This document shows positions 1 to 4,320 of a stretch of 5,227 bases of DNA, piece by piece. Each line of letters begins with the position of its first letter. Positions within the stretch are counted from its first letter, which is position 1. A program made the position numbers and the translations under genes. This DNA is from Methanoregula sp. GTDB taxonomy: Archaea; Halobacteriota; Methanomicrobia; Methanomicrobiales; Methanospirillaceae. The stretch is taken from contig DUHF01000076.1 in the NCBI GenBank assembly GCA_013331015.1, positions 1 to 5,227 of the forward strand. The letters are read 5' to 3'. Under the pieces are notes generated by a model. It saw nothing but the letters and a program-made list of their open reading frames with translations, was not told the origin of the DNA and made no database searches.

Positions 1-228
1 AACCTTGACAAGCGGGTGGAGATCCTCTTTCCCGTAGAGGATCCTGCAATCCGCACGGCAATTACCGCATCCATCCTGCCGGTGCAGCTGGGTGACAACG
101 TGAAGATCCGCATCCTGGATGCGGACAGGACCTATTCCCGGTATGTTCCCGGGACGGCAACCGTGCCCCTGAACGCCCAGGGCTGGCTTGTCGAACACCG
201 GGGAATCTGGCACGATGCCCCCCAATAA
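1..228 (+). CDS. ppk1: Polyphosphate kinase, C-terminal end (5' truncated by window)
   Basis: The reading frame is open from base 1 to a TAA at 226-228 and gives the last 75 residues of a protein that starts outside the window. It opens with NLDKRVEILFPVEDP, which matches the strongly conserved segment near the C-terminus of PPK1 (family form NLDRRVE-LFP-ED). It continues with LGDNVKIRILDADRTYSRY and a short tail containing LNAQ, also typical of the PPK1 C2 domain. PPK1 (about 700 residues in the family) reversibly transfers the terminal phosphate of ATP to a growing polyphosphate chain through an autophosphorylated histidine. That histidine lies upstream and cannot be checked here. The following gene overlaps its 3' end, and exopolyphosphatase comes after that, so the operon appears devoted to polyphosphate. 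The family call is firm. Completeness of the gene is unknown. Confidence 0.93.
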   Translation, partial: NLDKRVEILFPVEDPAIRTAITASILPVQLGDNVKIRILDADRTYSRYVPGTATVPLNAQGWLVEHRGIWHDAPQ

Positions 229-1825
229 CCCCCGGGCCGGTCCCACCGGCCTCTGCTGGTTTATGATCCGTCGCCTCCCCCCGCTCCTTGAAGCGTTCGC
301 GCAGGAGATTGACGGGGTGAGGGTATCTGACGATATCGAGTATATTCACCGGATGCGGGTTGCCTCGCGAAGGCTCCGGGCCGCACTTCCCGTCTTCCGG
401 CCCTGTTTCTCCCAAAAATCGTATGGCCGCTGGATGGCTTCAATCGCCGGCATCACCCGCGCTCTCGGGGAAGCCCGGGACGCTGATGTCCAGATCGCAT
501 TTCTCCAGAAATACAACAAGAAGCAACTGGCTGCCTGGAAGAAACGGCACGGGGATGATGGATCCGAACCTCCCGCCGCGCTGGCTGTGCGGTATCTCCT
601 CTCTGACCTCTCCAGCCATCGTGCCCGGCACCAGCAGCGGGTCCTCTCTGCGCTCGATTCACTGGAGAAGAGCGGAGTAGTTCCTGAGATGCGGGAAGCA
701 TTTTGCCCTCCCGCTGCCAGTGACCGGCGCATTCCCCGGCAGGCACTCGCGTATGGGATTCCCACGCTTGCGGCAGCCCGGATCGAATCCCGGCTTCTTG
801 CCCTCCTCTCGTACGAGCCATGGGTGAACCACCCGGATGCGGTGGCCGAGCACCATGCCACCCGGATTGCCGCAAAAAAACTCCGGTACACCATGGAGAT
901 CTATGGCCCCGTGTACCGCAGGGGGCTTGCAAAACCGCATGCCCGGGTCAGGATGATCCAGGAGATCCTCGGTGACCTGCACGACTGCGATGTCTGGATC
1001 GATGCAATCACCCGTATCCTCTTGAAGGAACGCAGCCGGTTCCGTTCCGCAAACGAGGAGAAACGCCCGGATACGGCAACGCTTGGAAGCCTCAAAGTCT
1101 TCCTGCGGGACCGGGAGAAGGAACGCATCCTCCTCCACCGCCGTTTTGTGCGGTACTGGGAGTCGCAGTTCCGGGCCGGCACCTGGGACGAGCTCCGGTC
1201 AACCCTGGTAACCGGACGCCGGCAGCGGTTTGTTCCGGCTGGAATCGCCCCGGTTGCGGAAGTCAGGGCTGCGGCAGAACCAATTGCTGCCATGGCACCG
1301 GAACTCCTTACCCATGAGCGCCACGTGACCCGGCTCGCCCTCATGCTCTTTGACGGCACCCGTCCGTTCCACCACCTCACCGCCCGGGACCGGCTCCTGC
1401 TCGAATGTGCCGCGATGCTGCATGATATTGGCTGGAAGGGCGGGCGGAGGAAGCACCATGAACGGAGTGCCCGGGCCATCATTGCCGCAGAGACCCTGCC
1501 ACTCGATATCGAAGAGCGGGCGGTCATTGCGCTTGCCGCGTTCTCCCACCGGGGCAGGAGGTCCCCGGAGGATCACCCGTTATACCCCCTCATTGCACCC
1601 CGGTACCAGGAGCGATCGCTTGCGCTGTCTGCACTCCTCCGGGTTGCCGACGGTCTTGACTACGAGCATCTCGGTACCGTCCAGGAAGTTCACTGCATCA
1701 TCAGCACGGGTTTTGTTTCCTGCGACGTGATTGCGGAGACTGATGCTGCGGTGGAGAAGGACCATGCCCGCGGCAAGGCTGATCTCTTCTTGAAAGCCTT
1801 TGGACGGGAACTGGTGATCCGGTGA
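215..1825 (+). CDS. CHAD domain-HD domain fusion protein (polyphosphate-associated)
   Basis: This is a 536-residue protein if read from ATG 215. Residues about 15-320 are a CHAD domain. It shows the two signature helices with basic clusters, IHRMRVASRRLRAAL at 44-58 and HHATRIAAKKLRY at 213-225, plus the paired LGEARDADV (84-92) and LGDLHDCDVW (252-261) motifs. CHAD domains are known to bind polyphosphate through conserved His, Arg and Lys residues. Residues about 360-536 are an HD-type domain with H367, H403-D404 in MLHDIG, H414/H415, H445 and D479 in RVADGLDYEH, so the expected metal-binding residues look intact. HD domains of this type hydrolyse phosphate esters or anhydrides, but the substrate is not shown by the sequence. 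No signal peptide or membrane segment is seen, so it is likely cytosolic. Start choice: ATG 215 keeps the GLCWFMIRRLPPLL lead-in to the first helix and overlaps ppk1 by 14 nt. TTG 188 and ATG 263 are alternatives, and none has a strong ribosome binding site. The stop overlaps the ppx start by 4 nt. Confidence 0.88.
   Translation: MPPNNPRAGPTGLCWFMIRRLPPLLEAFAQEIDGVRVSDDIEYIHRMRVASRRLRAALPVFRPCFSQKSYGRWMASIAGITRALGEARDADVQIAFLQKYNKKQLAAWKKRHGDDGSEPPAALAVRYLLSDLSSHRARHQQRVLSALDSLEKSGVVPEMREAFCPPAASDRRIPRQALAYGIPTLAAARIESRLLALLSYEPWVNHPDAVAEHHATRIAAKKLRYTMEIYGPVYRRGLAKPHARVRMIQEILGDLHDCDVWIDAITRILLKERSRFRSANEEKRPDTATLGSLKVFLRDREKERILLHRRFVRYWESQFRAGTWDELRSTLVTGRRQRFVPAGIAPVAEVRAAAEPIAAMAPELLTHERHVTRLALMLFDGTRPFHHLTARDRLLLECAAMLHDIGWKGGRRKHHERSARAIIAAETLPLDIEERAVIALAAFSHRGRRSPEDHPLYPLIAPRYQERSLALSALLRVADGLDYEHLGTVQEVHCIISTGFVSCDVIAETDAAVEKDHARGKADLFLKAFGRELVIR
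1813..1824 (+). promoter_or_regulatory. Shine-Dalgarno GGTGATCC deciding the GTG start of ppx
   Basis: GGTGATCC at 1813-1820 is a perfect match to the complement of the conserved 16S rRNA 3' end (AGGAGGTGATCC). Its GGTG core lies 5 nt before the GTG at 1822. The site is inside the last codons of the CHAD-HD gene, and the stop TGA (1823-1825) overlaps the GTG start as GTGA. This supports the otherwise unremarkable GTG as the true start and suggests translational coupling. Confidence 0.7.
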
Positions 1826-3408
1826 CCGATCCCCCGGCAGGTCCTGACGGCCGGGTCGTCGCCTTCATTGATATCGGCACCAACTCTGTGCGTCTCCTGG
1901 TAGTCCGGCTCAATCCCAATCACTCTTATACCATCCTCTCCCGGCAAAAGCAGCAGGTGCGGCTTGGCGAAGGGGAATTCGAGGACGAGGAGATCCGGCC
2001 CGAAGCAGGTGATCGGCTCGTCATGGTCTGCAAAAAGTTCCATGACCTTGCCCGCTCCTTTGGCACGGAGGAGTTTGTTGCGGTTGCCACCTCTGCCATG
2101 CGGGAGGCGGTCAACCAGCACGCGGTTTTACACCTCCTGCGGCAGGAAGCAATGCTCGATGTCCGGGTCATCTCCGGCCAGGAGGAGGCACGGCTCATCT
2201 ACCTTGGTGTGGCAAGCGGCACCCACCTTCCCGACCAGACCGCGTTCTTTATCGATATCGGGGGCGGCAGCACGGAGGTTGCGGTCGGGGACAGTAAGAA
2301 TTACCGCTATCTCCACAGTTTCCGGCTCGGGGCAATCCGGCTGGCAAGCCAGTATGGTGCCGGAACCGGCAACGGGCCGGTCTCTGCTGCACAGTACCGG
2401 AAGATCCAGAACCATGTCCGGAATGCCATCCTGCGTTCGGCAGCAAAGATCAAAAAAGAGAAGATCGAATGTGCTATCGGGAGTTCCGGAACTATCATGA
2501 ACCTTGCCGAGATCGCAGCAAAAGCCCTGCCCCCGCGAACCCAGCTAAAAGATCCCTCCCTGAGTTCAGCAGATCTCCGCAGGGTAATCGATCTCCTCTG
2601 CTCCCTGCCGCTCGAAGAGCGACGGAAGATACCCGGCATCAACCCCGAACGGGCGGACATCATCATCCCGGGCGCTGCCATTCTCGATGTGTTCATGCAG
2701 GAGCTCGGGCTTGACAGTATTGCCGTAACCGGCCGCGGGTTGCAGGACGGCCTCTTGGTCGATTACCTCTCGCGGATGGACGCCTTCCCGCTCCTTGGCG
2801 AACTCTCGCCCCGCCAGCGCAGCGTTCTCCAGCTGGGCCGGTCCTGCGGGATCAACGAGGTCCATGCCCGGACCGTGACCGCCCTTGTCCTTGAACTCTT
2901 CGACTCGGCTCTTGGCCTCTCGCTCCACCCGTACGGGGCAAAGGAACGCGAACTTTTGGAATATGCAACATTCCTCCACGATATCGGGTCGTTCATCTCG
3001 TATACCAACCACCATTCCCACTCGTATTATATCATCAGGAACTCTGAACTGCTCGGTTTCAACGAGGCTGAGATCGCTTTTGTGGCAATGATTGCCCGGT
3101 TCCACCGGAAAAAGGCGCCCCGGAAGAACGATTTCGGGATGGACGAACTGGGCCCCCGTGAGCGCGACGCGCTAAAGGTTCTTGCCACCTTTGTCCGTTT
3201 CGGCGAGACCCTGGACCGGAGCCACACGGCGCTTATCCGGCATGTCCGGTTCAGTGCCGTTGATGACGAGAATGTCCATCTCCAGATCATTGCCCGGGGC
3301 GACTGCCAGCTGGAGATCTGGGGAATCGAGAGCGAGAAGAAGGCGTTTGAGAAGATATTTGGGAAGAAACTCATCTTCGAGATCATCGATTCGCGGGCCG
3401 GGGAATAA
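1822..3408 (+). CDS. ppx: Exopolyphosphatase, Ppx/GppA family, with C-terminal HD domain
   Basis: This is a 528-residue protein, close to the length of E. coli PPX. Residues about 12-315 are the Ppx/GppA phosphatase fold of the ASKHA superfamily. It has the phosphate-binding loop FIDIGTNSVRLLV (15-27), SGQEEARLIY (118-127) with the expected catalytic glutamate at 121, the second phosphate loop FIDIGGGSTEVAVG (143-156), AIGSSGTI (218-225) and VTGRGLQDGLLVDYL (302-316). Residues about 335-525 form an HD-like domain with H348, H386-D387 in FLHDIG, H397/H398, H428 and GETLDRSH (461-468). In this family the enzyme removes terminal phosphate from polyphosphate, and GppA relatives also cleave pppGpp. 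Polyphosphate is favoured here because ppk1 and a CHAD gene lie directly upstream in the same orientation. The position that carries Asp in the neighbouring HD domain (RVADGLD) is Glu462 here. No membrane segment is visible, so it is likely cytosolic. The GTG start overlaps the upstream stop by 4 nt. Confidence 0.93.
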   Translation: MTDPPAGPDGRVVAFIDIGTNSVRLLVVRLNPNHSYTILSRQKQQVRLGEGEFEDEEIRPEAGDRLVMVCKKFHDLARSFGTEEFVAVATSAMREAVNQHAVLHLLRQEAMLDVRVISGQEEARLIYLGVASGTHLPDQTAFFIDIGGGSTEVAVGDSKNYRYLHSFRLGAIRLASQYGAGTGNGPVSAAQYRKIQNHVRNAILRSAAKIKKEKIECAIGSSGTIMNLAEIAAKALPPRTQLKDPSLSSADLRRVIDLLCSLPLEERRKIPGINPERADIIIPGAAILDVFMQELGLDSIAVTGRGLQDGLLVDYLSRMDAFPLLGELSPRQRSVLQLGRSCGINEVHARTVTALVLELFDSALGLSLHPYGAKERELLEYATFLHDIGSFISYTNHHSHSYYIIRNSELLGFNEAEIAFVAMIARFHRKKAPRKNDFGMDELGPRERDALKVLATFVRFGETLDRSHTALIRHVRFSAVDDENVHLQIIARGDCQLEIWGIESEKKAFEKIFGKKLIFEIIDSRAGE

Positions 3409-3419
3409 GAACCGGGCAC

Positions 3420-3429
3420 TTTTTCTTTT
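3420..3429 (+). terminator. T-rich terminator after ppx
   Basis: TTTTTCTTTT begins 12 nt after the ppx stop codon and lies in an otherwise GC-rich sequence. Archaeal RNA polymerase commonly terminates at such T tracts with little or no hairpin. Only a weak CCGG/CCGG stem (3398-3401 with 3412-3415) could form just before it. It is the natural end of the ppk1-CHAD-ppx transcript. Confidence 0.55.
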
Positions 3430-3462
3430 GAGAGAAGCCATCTTTCGCTACGAGGGGGGAAC

Positions 3463-3573
3463 ATGTACCCATTTGTCCGGTTACGAGAAAGCGGGCCGGT
3501 GCGGCAGCCACAATTTCTGTTTTGTGAACTCTGGAGAAACGGGTATGAACAATATCGGTTCACACCTGAATGA
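3463..3573 (+). CDS. Possible 36-aa small ORF, unrecognised
   Basis: An ATG at 3463 opens a 36-residue frame starting MYPFVRLRESGPVRQPQFLF and ending in TGA at 3571-3573. The purine run GAGGGGGGAA sits 2-3 nt before the ATG, which is close for a ribosome binding site. The product is basic and moderately hydrophobic with no recognised family. It overlaps the next small ORF in another frame and the hairpin at 3541-3567. It may well be chance. Confidence 0.15.
   Translation: MYPFVRLRESGPVRQPQFLFCELWRNGYEQYRFTPE
3541..3567. repeat. Small hairpin, GGT..TGAAC / GTTCA..ACC
   Basis: TGAAC (3546-3550) pairs with GTTCA (3558-3562) across a 7-nt loop. The stem continues after one A-C mismatch with GGT (3542-3544) against ACC (3564-3566). 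In the minus-strand RNA the mismatch would be a U-G wobble. The arrangement GGGT, GAAC, GGTTCA resembles the hairpin at 3992-4015. Confidence 0.45.
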
Positions 3574-3649
3574 TGAGAATGCCCGACTAGAAAAACAGAC
3601 ATCCTCGCCCGTATCCTTCTCGCTCCTTATGGGGGCGGCAAGGACCTAA
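3545..3649 (+). CDS. Possible 34-aa small ORF, unrecognised
   Basis: An ATG at 3545 starts a 34-residue frame (MNNIGSHLNDENARLEKQ, then a Ser-rich segment ending LLMGAART) with TAA at 3647-3649. GGAG at 3533-3536 is 8 nt upstream, a good Shine-Dalgarno spacing. The same frame remains open far upstream inside ppx, so part of its openness is only the ppx shadow frame. No family is recognised. It ends just before the long hairpin at 3651. Low confidence that it is expressed. Confidence 0.2.
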   Translation: MNNIGSHLNDENARLEKQTSSPVSFSLLMGAART

Positions 3650-3650
3650 A

Positions 3651-3714
3651 GCGTCGCGCAATGGTCCAGGGCTTGCGGAAGCGATAATGCTCCGCATGGA
3701 CTCAATGCGGGCGC
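3651..3714 (+). other. Long imperfect hairpin (structured RNA candidate)
   Basis: Successive arms pair inward. GCGTC (3651-3655) pairs with GGCGC (3710-3714) with one T-G wobble, and CGCA (3657-3660) pairs with TGCG (3706-3709). GTCCA (3664-3668) pairs with TGGAC (3697-3701), TGCGGA (3674-3679) pairs with TCCGCA (3691-3696), and GC (3681-3682) pairs with GC (3689-3690) around the loop GATAAT. This makes about 22 base pairs with small internal loops. The wobbles T3654-G3711 and G3663-T3702 fit better on the plus-strand RNA. GGACC at 3642-3646 could instead pair with GGTCC at 3663-3667, an alternative fold. Confidence 0.6.
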
Positions 3715-3766
3715 CTCTGGACGGATGAACTCTTGAGGGGGCATTTCCTAAAAAAACCGAATTGGG

Positions 3767-3800
3767 GCCGCCACGGGGGCGCCTGTGCGGGGGTGGCGGC
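3767..3800. other. GC-rich 8-bp perfect hairpin
   Basis: GCCGCCAC (3767-3774) pairs perfectly with GTGGCGGC (3793-3800) across an 18-nt G-rich loop. A run of seven A (3750-3756) lies 10 nt before it on the plus strand. Read on the minus strand, that becomes a T7 tract 10 nt after the hairpin, a loose terminator-like arrangement. Confidence 0.5.
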
Positions 3801-3810
3801 AGGCATCGCA

Positions 3811-3853
3811 AATATCATGCAAAAGATCTGGAATCGTAATCAATGATGATATT
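3811..3853. repeat. AT-rich 8-bp dyad with 27-nt spacer
   Basis: AATATCAT (3811-3818) and ATGATATT (3846-3853) are perfect inverted repeats in an AT-rich island inside GC-rich sequence. AATGATGAT at 3842-3850 also recurs directly at 3871-3879. It could be a protein-binding dyad or one more hairpin of the region. No function can be assigned. Confidence 0.35.
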
Positions 3854-3925
3854 CATGGGAAAACGTTAGGAATGATGATGGAAGCAAAATGCCCCCAAAC
3901 CCCCGTTTGCGATGAACGGCCGCTG

Positions 3926-3951
3926 CCCCGAAGGGCGCCTCGCGGCGGGGG
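3926..3951. other. Two-part GC-rich hairpin
   Basis: CGCC (3936-3939) and GGCG (3944-3947) close a 4-nt loop, and CCCC (3926-3929) pairs with GGGG (3948-3951) outside a 6-nt one-sided bulge (GAAGGG). On the minus strand the loop reads GCGA, a GNRA tetraloop. Confidence 0.4.
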
Positions 3952-3990
3952 AGCATCCCTTTGTCCAATACTCCTGATTTTCATCGTTTG

Positions 3991-4042
3991 AGGGTGAACC
4001 CCCCGGTTCATGCCCATTTCTACAAAAGCACTTTTGTGAAAT
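3991..4042 (+). repeat. Diverged direct repeat, copy A
   Basis: This is collinear with 4186-4241. Shared blocks in the same order are AGGGTG (3991-3996), AACCC (3997-4001), GTTCATGC (4006-4013), TTCT (4018-4021), AAAG (4025-4028), ACT (4030-4032) and TGAA (4037-4040). Small indels separate the copies. Confidence 0.45.
3992..4015 (+). other. Hairpin 1 of an abutting pair
   Basis: TGAACC (3995-4000) pairs with GGTTCA (4005-4010) around a CCCC loop, and GGG (3992-3994) pairs with CCC (4013-4015) past a 2-nt bulge (TG). This gives nine base pairs in 24 nt. The next hairpin starts at the very next base. Confidence 0.55.
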
Positions 4043-4050
4043 CATTTTTT
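4016..4050 (+). terminator. 12-bp hairpin followed by T6 (intrinsic-terminator-like)
   Basis: ATTTC (4016-4020) pairs with GAAAT (4038-4042) and ACAAAAG (4022-4028) pairs with CTTTTGT (4031-4037), with only T4021 unpaired and CA between the arms. After CA comes TTTTTT at 4045-4050. The T tract follows the stem only on the plus strand, so the structure would end a plus-strand transcript. It is AU-rich for a terminator stem and lies more than 600 nt after ppx, so it would more naturally belong to a separate transcript from this region. Confidence 0.45.
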
Positions 4051-4134
4051 GTCGAGGGTCCCGTTTTGATATTGCCGTGGCATCGCAAAGCGCTGTTGAG
4101 CCTCCAACTGGGGCAGGGATAGCGAGAAGGGGGC

Positions 4135-4142
4135 GATTATAT
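4135..4142 (+). promoter_or_regulatory. Possible archaeal TATA box before hairpin cluster
   Basis: GATTATAT lies in an otherwise GC-rich stretch. If it is a TATA box, transcription would start near 4165, about 20 nt before the GNRA hairpin at 4186. The upstream element is G-rich rather than a clear BRE. Weak evidence. Confidence 0.15.
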
Positions 4143-4185
4143 CCTGAAAAGAGGGGTCCTGCCGGGCATTTTGCGCCTGTCCTAT

Positions 4186-4241
4186 AGGGTGCGAACCCTC
4201 GTTCATGCACGGTTCTGCGGTGCAGAAAGTACTCTGATGAA
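4186..4241 (+). repeat. Diverged direct repeat, copy B
   Basis: Counterparts to copy A are AGGGTG (4186-4191), AACCC (4194-4198), GTTCATGC (4201-4208), TTCT (4213-4216), AAAG (4226-4229), ACT (4231-4233) and TGAA (4238-4241). The copies differ by a 2-nt insertion after AGGGTG, a short deletion before GTTCATGC and a 6-nt insertion before AAAG. Upstream of each, TGTCC-ATA is also shared (TTGTCCAATA near 3961, CTGTCCTATA near 4178). Confidence 0.45.
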
Positions 4242-4289
4242 CCCGAAATCCGGAAATGTTGCCCGGATCCCCGGTTATTGGGAACCGGG
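4186..4289 (+). ncRNA. Candidate structured RNA: four adjacent stem-loops with GNRA loop
   Basis: There are four stems in 104 nt. AGGGT (4186-4190) and ACCCT (4195-4199) close a GCGA loop, a GNRA tetraloop on the plus strand. GTTCAT (4201-4206) pairs with ATGAAC (4237-4242) and encloses TTCTGC (4213-4218) paired with GCAGAA (4222-4227). ATCCGG (4248-4253) pairs with CCGGAT (4263-4268). CCCGGTT (4270-4276) pairs with AACCGGG (4283-4289). All are perfect complements. TGCAC (4206-4210) with GTGCA (4220-4224) is a competing fold. No known RNA family is recognised. The last stem could alternatively form in the 3' end of the convergent minus-strand transcript. Confidence 0.35.
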
Positions 4290-4307
4290 TTAACCTGCAC
4301 CGGTCAG

Positions 4308-4320
4308 CAAAGAGGAAAAA
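4308..4320 (-). terminator. T-rich tract after zinc-ribbon gene
   Basis: On the minus strand TTTTTCCTCTTTG follows the TGA stop codon immediately. T-rich stretches at gene ends are typical archaeal terminators. The perfect 7-bp stem at 4270-4289 lies further downstream on that strand and may add to termination or 3'-end stability. Confidence 0.4.

Larger units (their letters stand above)
3409..4320. other. 0.9-kb hairpin-rich intergenic region without a convincing gene
   Basis: No recognisable protein gene was found here in any frame. The longest frames, 3866-4300 on the minus strand (GTG start) and 3785-3991 on the plus strand, run across strong inverted repeats and show no domain or ribosome binding site. 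The region instead holds many closely spaced perfect or near-perfect stems, at 3541-3567, 3651-3714, 3767-3800, 3811-3853, 3926-3951, 3992-4042 and 4186-4289, and a diverged internal repeat. No tRNA, rRNA or CRISPR array was recognised. The likeliest readings are a structured non-coding RNA locus or a degraded structured repeat element. The individual structures are listed separately. Confidence 0.6.

Noticed and set aside
346..1527. Long minus-strand open frames over the CHAD-HD gene
   Set aside because: These are shadows of a well-supported plus-strand gene, Arg- and Ser-rich as expected from the antisense of GC-rich coding DNA.
3182..3649. 155-codon plus-strand frame extending through the ppx 3' end
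   Set aside because: Most of it is a shadow of ppx in another frame. Only the last 34 codons after ATG 3545 were kept, as a low-confidence small ORF.
3785..3991. 68-codon plus-strand open frame
   Set aside because: It starts at GTG inside the 3767-3800 hairpin with no ribosome binding site, and includes the low-complexity GC-rich hairpin at 3926-3951.
3614..4163. Long-range complementarity: 3615-3624 with 4121-4130, and 3637-3646 with 4155-4163
   Set aside because: The two pairings cross rather than nest. Matches of 9-10 nt are expected by chance in a region of this size, so they do not support terminal inverted repeats or a closing stem.
4186..4242. Possible tRNA, suggested by the GGGTGCGAACCC arm
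   Set aside because: The loop is not a TTC-type T-loop, and no acceptor, D or anticodon arm can be built around it.
4071..4242. Possible group II intron domain V (GCACGGTTCTG resembles its 3' strand)
   Set aside because: The matching 5' strand is not adjacent, no reverse transcriptase is present and the 34-nt domain V fold cannot be formed.
3866..4300. 144-codon minus-strand open frame with GTG start
   Set aside because: It lacks a ribosome binding site and any recognisable domain, its composition is erratic, and it crosses several strong plus-strand hairpins. It is likely an open frame by chance in GC-rich DNA.
3420..4320. Insertion sequence flanked by T-rich TTTTTC ends
   Set aside because: There is no transposase, no target-site duplication and no true terminal inverted repeat. 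The T-rich ends are better explained as the terminators of the two convergent genes.
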